Notes under the pieces: model-generated
What the model was told of the DNA's origin: nothing
Databases searched by the model: none
What the model saw: the letters and a program-made list of their open reading frames with translations, nothing else
Shown: positions 46,093 to 58,412 of the stretch, piece by piece
How the letters are laid out: the number at the start of each line of letters is the position of its first letter
Position numbering within the stretch: position 1 is the first letter of the stretch
Assembly (NCBI GenBank): GCA_958450365.1
Contig: CAUEEP010000741.1
Span: forward strand, 124,001 to 188,000
Reading direction: 5' to 3'
DNA length: 64,000 bases
Source: Mesorhabditis belari
Taxonomy: Eukaryota; Nematoda; Chromadorea; Rhabditida; Rhabditidae
Made by a program: the position numbers and the translations under genes

Positions 46093-46579
46093 ATATCACT
46101 TTCAAAAGTTCACCATTAAAGCAAATAAACCTGCTCGAGTTTCTGTTTGAATTTTTCAAAATCCAGCCACGCGTCTCTCGTTCAGACAAACGAATCGAAT
46201 TTCCTCAAATAATAAGTGATTTCTTTTAATATCTTCTCTATTTATTAGGCTTTTTTTCTTTCATTTTCGACCCTTGGCCATTTTCTCGTATTTATTTTGT
46301 GCCTTTTAGATTCACACCTCGTTTTTCCTTTCCTTTTTTCCTTTCCTTTCCTTTTTCTTCTAGATAAATAGAGTCAAAATTTTCTTTGACTCACTGTGAA
46401 AAAGTTCTGATATATTTGCATAGAAATTTTTCTGGAAAAGCTTCTGAAAATAGAAATCAGTATAAATAGGTGATTTTTGAAGGGAAAAAGGGAATTTTCT
46501 TTGATAGTTTTTTGAGTTCATCGATTTGATTGTCAAAAAAAGTGAAAATTTCGAAAATTTCGAAAATTAAGTTCAATTT

Positions 46580-46584
<5 letters not shown>

Positions 46585-46668
<84 letters not shown>
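46585..46668. repeat. Poly(A) run of 84 bases
   Basis: Uninterrupted A. It may be a retroposon tail or an inflated homopolymer; no coding element abuts it on the left. Confidence 0.95.
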
Positions 46669-46674
<6 letters not shown>

Positions 46675-47440
46675 TATGAAAGAGAAGCTAAATTTTTGTT
46701 TATTTATCAACTTTAAATGGTTATGAAATGATTTTGAGTGTACTTTTTGCTTTAAAATTTGAATAGAACCTTTTTGAAGCATTGAATTTGAGAGCATTCT
46801 TTCATTTTCTTCCTTTTTTCATGAACAAAAGTGGTTGCTTTGATGGAAAACAATGAATAAAGTGCACCAGAAAGCTTGCGTTTCCCATTGCCAAGCTCAA
46901 CGCACATAGAAATCCTTTCGTAAAACCCTAATCTACTTACTCAAACTCACTTTCCATTCCATAAAATCCATAAATTCAAAAAGATAGAGTCGGATTAAAC
47001 GATGACTCACAATTTTATTTATAAACTTTAAATGGCTACTCACTTTACTCATCCAATTTCCCAGAACTTCTTTTTCTGACTTTATTCTCTTTTTTCTTAT
47101 GTTTTTCTTATTGTTTCTTATTGTTTTCTGGCTAAAATCTTATTTAAAACTTATAAATGAAAGATGATGCATAAAGTTAGCAATCAGCAATGTTAAATCA
47201 GCTGGATTGATATCAGAGAGAGAGAGAAAAAAATAGTCTTTTCTTTTTCAAATCTTGATCTCCTTTGTTCTGCCGAAAAACTCCTCCCCTTTTGCCTAAA
47301 AAAGGGAAAAATTCAAAGCTGATAGCAAAATTATTAGCGAATATCGCATTGCTAATTGTTTGATTTGAAAAATGAAGTTGAGGGAGTTTTTCGAAAATTC
47401 AAACAAGCCATGGAAATATCGAGAGTTGGAGGGTTGGTTT
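46669..47440. other. AT-rich stretch without supported gene
   Basis: A GTGCACCAGAAAGCTTGCGT motif copy lies at 46862. No exon-like sequence. Confidence 0.4.
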
Positions 47441-47449
47441 TTCGATTGA

Positions 47450-48112
47450 AAAGATGAGAAGCTGGAGGATTTAGATGAACAGCTGAAGGATCTAGAAGAC
47501 TATTCCATTAGTAGATTTAGATTTAGAATTGAAAAGATGAACAGCTGGAGGATCTAGAAGACTATTCTATTAGTAGATCTAGATTTAGATTCTATTAGTG
47601 GATTTAGATTTAGAATGGAAAAGATGAGCAGCTGAAGGATCTAGAAGACTATTCCATTCGTAGATCTAGATTTAGAATGGAAAAGATGAGCAGCTGGATG
47701 ATCTAGAAGACTATTCCATTCGTAGATCTAGATTTAGAATGGAAAAGATGAGCAGCTGAATGATCTAGAAGACTATTCCATTAGTAGATCTAGTTTTAGA
47801 ATGGAAAAGATGAGCAGCTGAATGATCTAGAAGACTATTCCATTCGTAGATCTAGATTTAGAATTGAAAAGATGAACAGCTGGAGGATTTAGAAGACTTC
47901 TATTAGTAGATTTAGTTTTAGAATTGAAAAGATGAACAGCTGGATGATCTAGAAGACTATTCTATTCGTAGATTTAGATTTAGAATTGAAAAGATGAACA
48001 GCTGTGGGGGATTTAGAAGCCTTTCTATTAGTGGATTTAGATTTAGAATTGAAAAGATGAATAGCTGAAGAATCTAGAAGACTTTTCCATTAGTAGATCT
48101 AGATTTTAAATT
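47450..48112. repeat. Tandem array, about 60-bp unit (AAAAGATGAACAGCTGGAGG)
   Basis: About 11 copies, each with AAAAGATGAGCAGCTG, GATCTAGAAGACTATTCCAT and AGTAGATCTAGATTTAGA. It is the longest repeat unit among the arrays. Confidence 0.93.
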
Positions 48113-49045
48113 CAAATTTAAATCCTAAACCATCGAAAAACAAACAAAAGCCAAAAAAGACACGTCTCTTCTACGAAATCTCAGCTCTAATTTGAATTCT
48201 AAAGTTCATTGAAATGAATTTGAATTTGCATCAAATCAAATCAAATTTGCATCAAATCAAATCAAATTTCCATTCATAATCATATTCATAACATATTTAT
48301 ATTCATATCATATTCATATTCATAAAATTGAAACTCTAAATGTTCAATACTTTTCTCTAAACTCCTAGCTCTTTAAAGATCGGCTTGAAAAGCCAAAAAA
48401 AAGCTAAAAACGACACATCTCTTCTAAGGAAATCTCAGCTTTTATTTGTTCATTGAGTACTTTTTTGTTTCTTTTTGTTTACAAGAAAAAAAACTCTGAA
48501 AGTTTTCACGTAATCTTTTCAGTTCCTTAACTGTAAAGATTTGGAGAGTTTTGGGGGCAAATATACAAATATTTGAATGGTTTTTGAGTGGACGTTGACC
48601 CTATTTGAGCTCATTTAAACCCCAGAAATCTTACTTTTTCTATCAAATTTGATTATGACTCTAAAAACTCTTTAGAGCCAGCTCTAAATTCGACTCTTTA
48701 GAGCCATAAGCTCTAAATTCGACTCTTTTCATTAATTCTTAGAGCTCACGATGTACTTCTTCTGTGCTTAGCTTTTGGAAACATAGCCTGATTCAATGAT
48801 TCAATGAATCAATGATTCACTGAATCAATGATTCAATGATTTCTGATTTCTGATTCACTGAAATTTGAAATGCTCTCCGTTTTGAACTTTCTAATGCACT
48901 GAAATCGGTAAATTGCCGTTTACAGAAAGAAAAAATAAAACATCAAGTGCACCAGAAATTGTTTGTTTTTGATTAGATTGATTGATTTTGATTAGAGCAC
49001 AAAGTAAAGTTGAAATTCAACATTTTAGTAATATTCGATTTCTAG
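48113..49045. other. Region upstream of the SLC17 gene
   Basis: AT-rich, with short CATATTCAT, GAATCAATGATTCA and TCTAAATTCGACTCTTTAGA repeats and a GTGCACCAGAAATTG motif at 48947. No promoter element can be assigned with confidence. Confidence 0.4.
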
Positions 49046-49047
49046 GC

Positions 49048-52000
49048 ATGGTCAAAATTGCCACCGAGAATCATGACAGAAACAGTGACACGAGTTCTAC
49101 GGGTGAGTTGAGAGTTGAGAAAGGATTTTGTGGAAGGATTTGAGGAAGGATTTTGGGGAGTGGGACAAATGCGAGCTTTTTTTTGCGCACCCGGACATTT
49201 GCGCACCTTTTTTTCCGCACCTTGCCCATTAGCGCACCTTTTTTCGCGTTTTAAAAACCTCTAAAAAGCTAATATTAACCAATTTCTATTCCAAAAGTTG
49301 TTTTATTTCTCTAGGTAATTTTAGGGCGTAGAATCGAAATTTTGACATATCAGAGCTTGTGGAAGCGAACGGACGGAGTTATACAAAGAGAAAGATCGAC
49401 AATTTTCTGTAGTTTGATCTAGCCGTCTTTCAAATTGGTTCCACACGCTCTGATATGTCAAAATTTCGATTCTACGCCCTCAAATTAACCTAGAAAAGCA
49501 ACTTTTGGAATAGAAATTGGTTAATATTAGCTTTTTTAGCTTTTTAGCTTTTTAGAGCTTTTTTAAAACGCGAAAAAGGTGCGCTAATGGGCAAGGTGCG
49601 GAAAAAAAGGTGCGCAAATGTCCGGGTGCGCACAAAAAAGGTCGCATTTGTCCCACTTCCAGGATTTTGTGAAAGGATTTTGTGGAAGGATTTTGTGGAA
49701 GGATTTCAAATCCAAATCTACATAAGATCTCTGAAAATGAAATAAAATCAACTTTAGATAAAGATCCCTCAAAGAAGCACAAAATTTTCCCGTCTTCTCG
49801 TTTTTTCACCGCCATTCTCTTGTGTTTATGCTTTGTCTCGCTTTCTGTTTCCACGTCGAATCTCGGCGTTTCGATGACGTGCATGGTGAAGTGAGTTCAA
49901 GAATTTGCTCAGAAAAGTCAGAAAAGAAAAGAGAATTTGGTCAGAAAAATAAATAAAGTATAATATGTCTATAATATATGCAATATTACAAAATTTTCAT
50001 AAATTCTATTCTGAAGCTAGTGAAGAAGTCTTTTCAATTGTTTTCTTTCCTTTTCGATCATTTCGTTTCGTTAAAAATAACAAATTCACCAATTAATCTA
50101 TGATTTTCTCTAAAGAAAACTGTTTATTATTGAATTTTCGATCTTTTTAAGCAATTTCTTTCCAATTTCCACTGTTTTTAAGCAATTTCTTTCCAATTTC
50201 CAATCTTTTAAAGCAATTTCCTTTCAACTTCCAATCATTTTAAGCAATTTCTTTCCAATTTCTGCTCTTTTTAAGCAATTTCTTTCCAAATTCCATTCAT
50301 TTTAAGCAATTTCTTTCCAATTTCTGCTCTTTTTAAGCAATTTCTTTCCAATTTCCACTCTTTTTAAGTCAATTTCGGTTCACTTATAAGCAAATTTTCA
50401 CAACAATCTATAAAAGCGATTGATTTGTATGAAATTTCTCTATAAACCTAGCTTTTTATGCTCTATCTTTTATCTATTGACATAAAGATAGATTTTCTTA
50501 GCTAAAAGTGTCGCCGATCGCCTAAATCGGGATCGCCGATCGCCGACTAAACTAGCCGACTTCGCTCACAAAAACAAAAACCTAGACATAAGCCATTTGA
50601 AATCTTTTTTTAAATGTTATTTTGTAGAGAAATAATTGGCTTTTCTAATGAAATAAACCGTAGTTCAACTCGTGGATTTATTGGTTTTAAACGAAAATAA
50701 GAAAAGAAACGAAAAGACTTCCTTAATAATTGTATTTTAACTTTTTAGAAACACATCAGCTGCTGAATTTGATTATGATGATACTGTCTTCATGTCCACA
50801 AACAAAACGACAGCACCACGACAAAAGAATGCATGGTAAATATTGCAAAAGTCTATCTACTATATATAAAGCGACTAAGACCTCTGTTTGTCTGTCTCTC
50901 TACTCCTCAACCCCTAGAGGACCGTTTGCAATGATTTTTGTGTTGAATAGGGAATTACATGTAGTTGTGCAACGTGCTTTGGGATTTTTTAAAAAGCACA
51001 ATTCAAGTCGCACGGAGAGGTCGAACCCGAATCGTACGGGCGATAAACCGGCGCGCTATCCACTGCTCCACGGCGACAAAAGCCGCTGATCCTACTATAT
51101 ATAAAGCGACTAAGATGTCCTTTATATATAGCATTCTGGAAGATCCCCGCTTTCTGGAAAGAATCCAGAATGCGCCAAAGCATGACCAAGTGGTTAACTT
51201 GCACGTCTTTCAAACGAACGAAAGAGATAGGGCGCGGGTTCGCCTCCCGCCAATTCTTTTGCTTTGCGGAGCAGTGAAGCTTCTGGTGTGTTAAGAAGTA
51301 AAGAAATGAATGGCAAATGATTTGGAATCGGGATTGAACCCTCGATCTTGGTGAACTTTTGAAGAGCCAAGAGTTGAGGTTGAGATTCGTCGCGATTCGT
51401 ACTGGGCTTCAAGCGGATCTTCAATAGTTTACAAGATTTTAAGAGATTCAAGAAAGCCCAGGGTTTACTCGTGTGCAGATTTGCGACAGAAAAAAGTCGA
51501 CCTTCTGCTTGCTCTACCACTGAACTATCGGTGTCTTCTTTGCCCAAGAAGAAATAGTAAAGACAAGAAGGGAGGAAGGAGAAATAGGAAAGATTAGGAA
51601 GAAGAAAGGAGGAAGAAAGAAAGAAAGAAAGAAAGACTGTTAAGACCCTGAGATAAATCAATTTTCATTTTAGTAACGAAGTTGGGAAAACGTCATGCTC
51701 GGAGAGGAACAAATTGGCATGGACAGGAATGGAGAAAGGCGAGTTGATACTCACTTTTATACGAGTTTATACTTTCGTTGTACTTTGTGCTATTGAAAAC
51801 AAATCTTTTCTGACAAACTAAAGCTTCAAAAGCAATCAAAAACAAGTACAGATTGATCTAAAATCGAAAAAAAACTTCAAAAGCTTTGCAGGCTAAAGAT
51901 AATTTCCAATAATCAACTCTAGGATTTGTATTCGCCGCTCAAAACTTCGGCTCTTTGACCATGCTACTCACTGGCACTCACTCAGATCGATTTGAACTCA

Positions 52001-55000
52001 AAATGGGCAATTTGTGCTTCACTCATTCTCATTATTCTATCAAATGCGATGATTCCACTTGGTTTGTAATTTGTAAATCAAATTTTTCAGCTTTTAACTT
52101 TCAATTTCGTATTTGAATTTGAATTTCCAGTTGCTTCAACATCGGTTTGGTTGATCTTTTTGTTCCGAGTTGTGACTGGAATGGGCGATGCTTTGCTTTT
52201 CCCATCGGCTACTTCCCTGATCACAAGATGGTTTCCGCCAAAGGAGAGACCGTTTGCAATTGGATTTGTGACTGGTGGACGGCAAATTGGTGAGGAAATA
52301 AAGGTTTTGACTACTTGGCTGGACTGTCACCATAGCCGACTGGCTAAGAGCCTAGTCGGCTAGGATTCAAGTCGGCTAGGATCCTAGTCGGCTAGGATTC
52401 AAGCTAGGAGCCCTAGATCTTAGTCATGGGTTCAATCCCGCCGACTGCCTTTTTGGTTCCTCTTTTTTTCTTCTCTAGCTTTAGGCTTAGAGTTGTGCAT
52501 TGTTTGCACCACATTATTTGGGTAAATAAATGTAAAGAAGCTTCGCTTAATGATGCTGTAAAATCCCATTTTTCGTGACTGGCGTGCCCCTTTTCCATTG
52601 GCACTCCAACTTTGAGCTCAAATATCTTGGTGCTGGGCTGTTCAATTGAAATAGTTTTTATACCAATCGACAGAGAAAGACTTGGTGCATCTAATGATAC
52701 CAAGAATTTGCAAATTGAAAAGCCCAACACCAAGAAATTTGAACACAAAGTTAGATTGCCAATGGCAAAAGGGGCGGGGCCCTTGTCCGATAACCATACA
52801 ACAATAAGCTAAAAATGAAGATTTTCAGGCACTCTTCTGATCGCTCCAATTGCCGGCCAACTTTGCGCTCGTTCTGGTTCGACATTTGGCGGATATGAAG
52901 CCATTTTCAACCTCTCCGCAATCATCGGCACTTTCATTTTGGTCATTTGGCTTTTCCTTTCCGCCGACAAACCCAGCAAACAATTCTGCATTTCTGAGGT
53001 TCGAGTTTATTTTCTTTACTATTGAATTACTTACTATTGCATCATAAAATATAGGAAAGCTTTGGTAAACAGGGTTATCTTTGAATTGTTTTCAATTCAA
53101 AATGAGCTAAGAGATTGGATGAATTGATGAATTGAATTGCTTTTGAATTGCTTTTGAATTGAATTACCAAAATATAATCGTTTGATTTATATGGGAACAT
53201 ATAAAGTAAAGAAAAAAGCAAATAAACAATAGGATAAATTGATAAGGTGATTTGTATGGACACAGAGATATTTATAAAATTGAATGAACAAACAATGCTT
53301 TCTTTTTACTTGTTATTAAGCTGATTTTGGGGAAAAAGACTAAAACTAAAGAAATCGACAAAAAAAGTTTAGTTATCTATTTGAAATCCCATCGTAAACT
53401 TGTAAACGCTTCAATAAAGTAATCAAAAATCCATATCCACCTTCAATAAAGTAATCAAAAAGAAAAATACTCAACAAACAATAGTCAACAATGCTAGAAT
53501 CCTTCTCTTTAAGGGGAGATGCTCATCAGGGGAGATGTTCAATAGTAGAATTTGAACATAGCAACTGTTGAGAAAGCTCACGCAGCAAGCTGAGCGTCGT
53601 TTGACATAGATCCGATTCGATTGTAGCCCTCAAATTCAATTGAATAGTGAAAACTGAAGACTCTACTTGAAATTCATAGACTTTAACATATAAAAGAACA
53701 CTAAAAAACCAAGAAACCCAAGAAAAAACCAAGAAAACCAAAAAAAACCAATAAAAACGAATGAAAACCAAGAAAATTTAGACTGAAAAAGACTATATCG
53801 AGAGAAAAATCAAAGAAGAAAGCTTGGGGAAAAGAAATGAAAGAGGGAATCCACCATGGAGGAAAATCGCGAAATGTCGAGCACTTTACGTGGGAGTCTT
53901 TGCTTTAGTCGGACACGAGTTCCCGCTCGTCATCATGCTACAAGTGAGTTCAATCTACGATATATAAAAAGACGTCCGTCTGTCTGTCTGTGCGCAAACG
54001 CGACACTCCAAATTCCGGGGGCGCGATTCAACGGTGCCATAACGGCCATTAGCAATGCCATTAGCAAAAAAATGAGCAGAGCTTAGCCCTTGAGGGTTTT
54101 CGCCTATGGAGAATCCGATTTTGATCTTCATTTTCAAAAAGGAGCGCGGCTTAAGCGAGTAAACGATCTTCTCTTTCCGAATCTATTCTCAAATCCGATA
54201 GTGAGCCTTTTCTGGTAATATATTTTTTTAAAAAGTCATCAAAACATTTTTTGAATCGTTTTTTAGAATGAAACTTCTAAAAAGGACCCATCCTTTTGGG
54301 TCCTTTTTAGGACCCAAAAGGATCTTTGGACCTTTGGGCTCAAATGCGCATTCTTTCACTTAAAATTATCGTACTTTTGAAAAGAAAAGCAAGATTTCTG
54401 TGCACGAGGGAAAGTGTGATTGTACTAAGTACAAAAGTACAAAAGTACACCTGATCACGTACCAAACTAGTCATGTTCATTGTAAGAATTTTAGGATAAA
54501 CAAGAATTCCCATTTAAAGCCTTTAAAATTCAACGTTCAAAGCGTTCAAAGTTTCAAAGCGGACTCGAAATTGCCTAAAAATGAGCTAAATGAAATGGTT
54601 AATCGTTTTTATTTAAAGAAAATCACACATTAATTGCTAATTATTCATTTATAAATGGAAATCTCATAAAGACGGAAAGGAGGCCTTGAAAAAAGCGGAC
54701 AAGACTTTCCGGCTAAAGCAATCTGTTGTTACAATCTACTAGATATAATTGAGGGTTGTCTATCTGTCTGTCTGTCCGTCTGTCTATCCTTCCGTCTGCC
54801 TGTCCGTCCGTCTGTGCGCAGCCATTGGCGAAAGCGGGCGTGGCTTAGCTCCCGGCGCGCGGGGAAAGAGACGGGCTCAGGCTCAGGCTCAGGCTCAGGC
54901 TTAGGCTTAGGCTTAGGCTTAGGCTTAGGCTTAGGCTTAGGCAAATATGCTTTGCTATTACCAAGACTTCTAAAAGCCATTAGCTTTTTCTGTTATTATT

Positions 55001-57533
55001 TCGCTTTTAAATTTTCAATTCCGTCTACGCTACAATACAAATTACGTTAACGTAAAATTGCAACCAAGTGATCTAGAAAGCTGAAAATTTGGGGGCTTTG
55101 CAGGCGAGGAATTCGAATATGCAATCAAATTTGTGCTACGTCCCTCAGTATCTTTAGGTAGTAGGGACGTAGCACAAATTAGTAGGAAGGTAGCTACGTA
55201 CCTTTAGGTAAAATATTCGTGCCAGCGCGTAGCGGACACCCAGCGCAGCTGGTGTTACAATAGGCTTTCTCCTGTTAACCCAAACAATCCTGAACTCTTC
55301 CAGCTCTTGCCAATGTACATCAAAGATGTTCTCGGTTTCTCCGAACAACAAACCGGTTTCATTTCGGCTCTCCCTATCGGCATTTTGTGGATCTCAAAGA
55401 CTCTCTCGAGTTCATTGGCCTCTGTGCTCACTGCCAGTAAACCACCGCTTTTATCAAAGACGACGAGTTGCAAGATTTTTAACTTTATTGGTTAGTTTGA
55501 CTTTAGTTTGACCTTTTAACTTTATTGGTTAGTTATTTAAATATTATTAGAGTAATGGTTTTGAAGGATAGATCAATTCACTGAACTTTTCTTGGTCAAA
55601 GGTGGATTTTAGATCGTAAGCTGACTTCCGAATACAATAATTCATCAGCTAGACGACGATAGTTACTAAAAGACGCTTAATTGACTTATTTTTTTTAAAG
55701 ATCTAACTAAACTACAGTAGTTTTAAAGTCCTAGTTCATATTTAGTCTTTTCCGGGGCACTTTTCAATAGAGTTCAACCAGGAGAAGCAAGTTTAATCAG
55801 CTCAAAAGTAGTTTAAAGTTTAAAGTTCGTATTTAGTTACAAGAAATATCTAATACAATCTAATAAAACAATAAAACAATCAAAATCAACAATACATACA
55901 ATCCTTTCTTCAATTTCAGCATCATTGGGTTTATCTGTTTGCATCGGTGTCACTCCATTCATCGCCTCTCCTCCATGGTGCATCGTTCTTTTGTGTATGG
56001 CGAATGGATTTGCGGGTGAGGTTATCAAGAAATTTTCAGGAACCTCGAAGGAAATCTAGTTTCATTTCTAAATTCAACTCTTTTTTCAGGTCTTCACACT
56101 CCGGGCGTACAAACGGCTTTAGTACAAATCGCTCCCGCTTATTCGGGTATCATCACTGGCATTTCGTTCAGCGTTGTCGCTTGTTTCTCGATCGCCAACA
56201 AGATTCTCAGCAACAGTATTCTTGAGTAAGTTTGGAGAAAAAAAAAAGCTTTACTTTAAAAAAGCTTTACTTGGTTATTGTAGCTTAGTGGGCTTACGGT
56301 AGAGTTTTTAGAGAGTAGAGAGATTTTTAGAGAGAATTCCTGTATCATTAGCAATAGTAGCTGAGCCAATATCTAGTCAGGACCCGTCAGGACAGTCAGG
56401 ACAAGACAAGAGAAGTTAGGACAAGATCTGTGAGCTCTAAGATACAAGATCTAAAGCCTGTCGAAGACTACAGTAACTCTGGCTTGACTTTTGGAGCTTT
56501 CAAAATCCTTTGTGATCTCAAGTAGAATCAGAGTAGGCTTACGGTAGAATTTTTAGAGAGTAGAGAGAGTTTTTAGAGAGCAGAGAGAGAGGGAATTCCT
56601 ATATCATTAGCAATAGTAGCTGAGCCAATATCTAGCCAGTACTGGGTACAAGATCTGTGAGCTCAAAGATACAAGATCTGTGAGCTCAAAGATCCAAGAT
56701 CTAAAACGTGTCAACTTTCGAAGACTCCAGTAACTCCGGCTTGATTTTTCGGAGCTTCCAAAACCCTTTGTGATCCCAAGTAGAGTCAGATTAAAAGTAG
56801 ATAGATTAAGTAACTTCTAGTTAGTTTGGATTTCAATCAATTTCAATCAATTTTAACGATTTTAGCCCTCAAAAGGCGAATCTCGATCAATGGAAGATCG
56901 TGTTCCTCATCTCGGCGGTTGTCGCCATTTTGCCCGTCTTTTTCTTCACGATTTGGGGCAGCGCCGAGCGGGAAAAATGGGCAACCAATCAGGTACAAAA
57001 AAACCTAGCAAAATCGCTCGAAAAAACTATTTCTTTTACTTTTTAGGCTTTCATTTGTCGGCCATCATTCATGATGAACTTTTCCTAGCGTAAAAATGAG
57101 ATTTGCAAAAGAAAAAACATAACTAATCATTTCCCTAAACATAGAGCTTATAGAATAGCGCTCTTTCTATCGATTGCTTTCAAATTTCGACGCTAGTTTG
57201 ACGCTAGTTTGCAAAAAAACTGCCTAAAAACCTTTTCAAAGGGATTTTCAGGGTATCTCTAATTTATAAAGTAAAGTTGAAGGGAAATTCTATCATTTAA
57301 ACGAATCATATTCTATCACTGATAAAGAGATAATCACTATTCTATCACTGATAAAGAGATAATCTGAAAGTACTTATTAAAATTGATTATTAAGATTTAC
57401 AAATCTTATGCAAATTTTTTAGGGAATGAATCCCGATGTGGAGACGCAATCGCAGAGCTCAAATGGCTCTGATAACACACTGACACGATATGCTGTGGCA
57501 ATCAATCAGGATCTCGATTTGGAGACAGCTTAG
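49048..57533 (+). CDS. SLC17-family anion/phosphate transporter (MFS)
   Basis: Exons: 49048-49102, 49758-49890, 50749-50835, 51674-51738, 51923-52061, 52131-52289, 52829-52998, 53782-53943, 55304-55490, 55920-56015, 56090-56225, 56866-56992 and 57423-57533 (TAG). Together about 541 residues, normal for the family, with all intron phases agreeing. SLC17 proteins are 12-helix membrane carriers moving organic anions or phosphate with Na+ or H+. Seen: TM1 from about residue 33 ending TSNLGVSMTCM; a luminal loop with two N-glycosylation sites (NTS, NKT) and paired Cys; FAAQNFGSLTMLLTGTHSDR; the signature RWFPPKERPFAIGFVTGG (near residue 185); HEFPLVIMLQ; ISALPIGILWISKTLSS; a polar tail. The ATG lies 2 bp after a TTTCTAG acceptor, suggesting trans-splicing. 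Exon 51923-52061 has one extra base (G at 51994). Intron 4 starts GC, not GT. Substrate cannot be told. Confidence 0.88.
49160..49656. repeat. 497-bp palindromic MITE in SLC17 intron 1
   Basis: Starts GTGGGACAAATGCGA and ends TCGCATTTGTCCCAC. Arms of about 205 bp hold GCGCACCCGGACATTTGCGC and GACATATCAGAGC with their complements. The non-palindromic core is about 85 bp. Confidence 0.9.
50136..50372. repeat. Tandem array, about 31-bp unit (AAGCAATTTCTTTCCAATTT)
   Basis: Seven copies of TTTTTAAGCAATTTCTTTCC then AATTTCCACTC. It lies in SLC17 intron 2. Confidence 0.92.
50860..51145. repeat. Dispersed element headed CTACTATATATAAAGCGACT
   Basis: CTACTATATATAAAGCGACT occurs at 50859 and again at 51095. 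The first copy is followed by CTGTTTGTCTGTC and the segment ACATGTAGTTGTGCAACG, which matches 2210-2275. A tRNA-like segment sits between the two heads. It lies in SLC17 intron 3. Confidence 0.65.
51008..51077 (-). pseudogene. tRNA-like segment (SINE-like)
   Basis: Minus strand GTCGCCGTGGAGCAGTGGAT (A-box region) and TTCGGGTTCGACCTC (B-box). The first five bases GTCGC pair with the last five GCGAC. About 70 nt, close to tRNA length, but the T-stem is mismatched. Confidence 0.65.
51181..51254 (+). pseudogene. tRNA-like segment (SINE-like)
   Basis: GACCAAGTGGTTAACTTGCA then GCGGGTTCGCCTCCCGC, a perfect 5-bp T-stem. The acceptor stem does not pair. It lies in SLC17 intron 3. Confidence 0.65.
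51324..51535 (-). pseudogene. tRNA-like halves separated by about 145 bp
   Basis: Minus strand GATAGTTCAGTGGTAGAGCA is a canonical D-arm/A-box; about 145 bp later GAGGGTTCAATCCCGA forms a T-arm. Either a long insertion or intron in a tRNA-like gene, or chance neighbours. Confidence 0.5.
52385..52446 (+). pseudogene. tRNA-like segment with paired acceptor ends
   Basis: Starts AGTCGGC and ends GCCGACT (7 paired bases), with A-box-like TAGGATTCAAGCTAGGAG and GGGTTCAATCCC T-arm. About 62 nt, so shorter than a normal tRNA. In SLC17 intron 6, preceded by three AGTCGGCTAGGAT repeats. Confidence 0.5.
53950..54010. repeat. Dispersed GTCTG-family head
   Basis: ACGATATATAAAAAGACGTC then GTCTGTCTGTCTGTGCGC. 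Similar heads occur at 2124, 50859, 51095 and 54735. It lies in SLC17 intron 8. Confidence 0.65.
54734..54872. repeat. Dispersed GTCTG-family element
   Basis: CTACTAGATATAATTGAGGG then TGTCTATCTGTCTGTCTGTC and further GTCTG/GTCCG units, followed by a GC-rich body (GGCGTGGCTTAGCTCCCGGC). It directly precedes the telomeric hexamer run. Confidence 0.65.
54877..54942. repeat. Interstitial telomeric repeat (TCAGGC)4(TTAGGC)7
   Basis: Four TCAGGC followed by seven perfect TTAGGC, the nematode telomere hexamer. It lies within SLC17 intron 8, so it is internal, not a chromosome end. Confidence 0.95.
56275..56790. repeat. Direct duplication of about 230 bp in SLC17 intron 11
   Basis: GGCTTACGGTAGAGTTTTTA, CATTAGCAATAGTAGCTGAG and GGAGCTT-CAAAA-CCTTTGTGAT occur in order at about 56290-56525 and again at 56538-56775. 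Confidence 0.88.
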
Positions 57534-57737
57534 ACAGCAAGAGTCGCTTTGTTTAGTCGCCTTGTTTAAGTATTTGAGAAGCATAGGAACTTGTTATGAT
57601 TGTTTTGTGAAAAAAGGATGAAACGGGGCTTCTGGTCTAATGAAATAGCTTTGGTTGGCACATCTACTGTAAGCTTGCGGGTACTGTAAGTTAAACTTGT
57701 AACAAAAACATCTGTCAGTCCTTTTTACCTGCAATTT

Positions 57738-58062
57738 AAGGTTTTTCTGATTTTTCTCAGCACGGGTCCTTTGATTTTGTCTATTTTAACTACCATTTGA
57801 TGCAGAAAAAAATTGCGCGTCGAATGATACCAAAATCAACTCAAAATGTAATATTCATGCAAAGTTATGGGGCAAAAGGTGACGCCCCACCAATAATGGG
57901 CGGGGTTTAGGTTTTTAGCCTCATAACTTTGCATGGATATTACATTTTTAGTTAATTTTGGTATCATTCGACGCGCAATTCTTTTCTGAATCAAATGATA
58001 GTTAAAATAGACAAAATCAAAGGATCTGTGCTGAGAAAAATCAGAAAAATCTTAGATTGCCA
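57738..58062. repeat. Imperfect palindromic element of about 325 bp
   Basis: TTTTTCTGATTTTTCTCAGC and CCTTTGATTTTGTCTATTTT at the left have reverse complements at 57990-58060. The inner TTGCGCGTCGAATGATACCA also pairs. It lies just 3' of the SLC17 gene. Confidence 0.85.
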
Positions 58063-58412
58063 ATAGCGAAAAGGGTCGACAGCTATTTTCGTTACAAGTC
58101 TTGTAAGTAGTACTTTTTCTAGCTGTACTTTGATAAATAATTGTTCTGTATAGTACAGGTCACTAGTATAACATGATTTCAAGAGTACTACACAGTACTA
58201 GCTACAGGGTACCGGTAGTAAGCAGTTGGAAACGAGCAAGGACTCAGGATCTAGTAATTTTTAGACTCTAGCCTACAAAGATGCCTAATTACAGTAAGCA
58301 ATCTTATTCGAAATGATTTTTAGTGTTTTTTATACAATCTGCATACTAAAAAGACTCAAGCTAGCGTAACGCAGAAGTGTGCCAGAAGCCGCGCGTTTCC
58401 GCTTCTCTCCCT

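Noticed and set aside
50136..50372. CRISPR-like direct repeats of about 31 bp
   Set aside because: Units are contiguous with no spacers; this is a minisatellite in an intron.
54875..54945. True telomere or chromosome end
   Set aside because: Only seven TTAGGC units, flanked on both sides by SLC17 exons.
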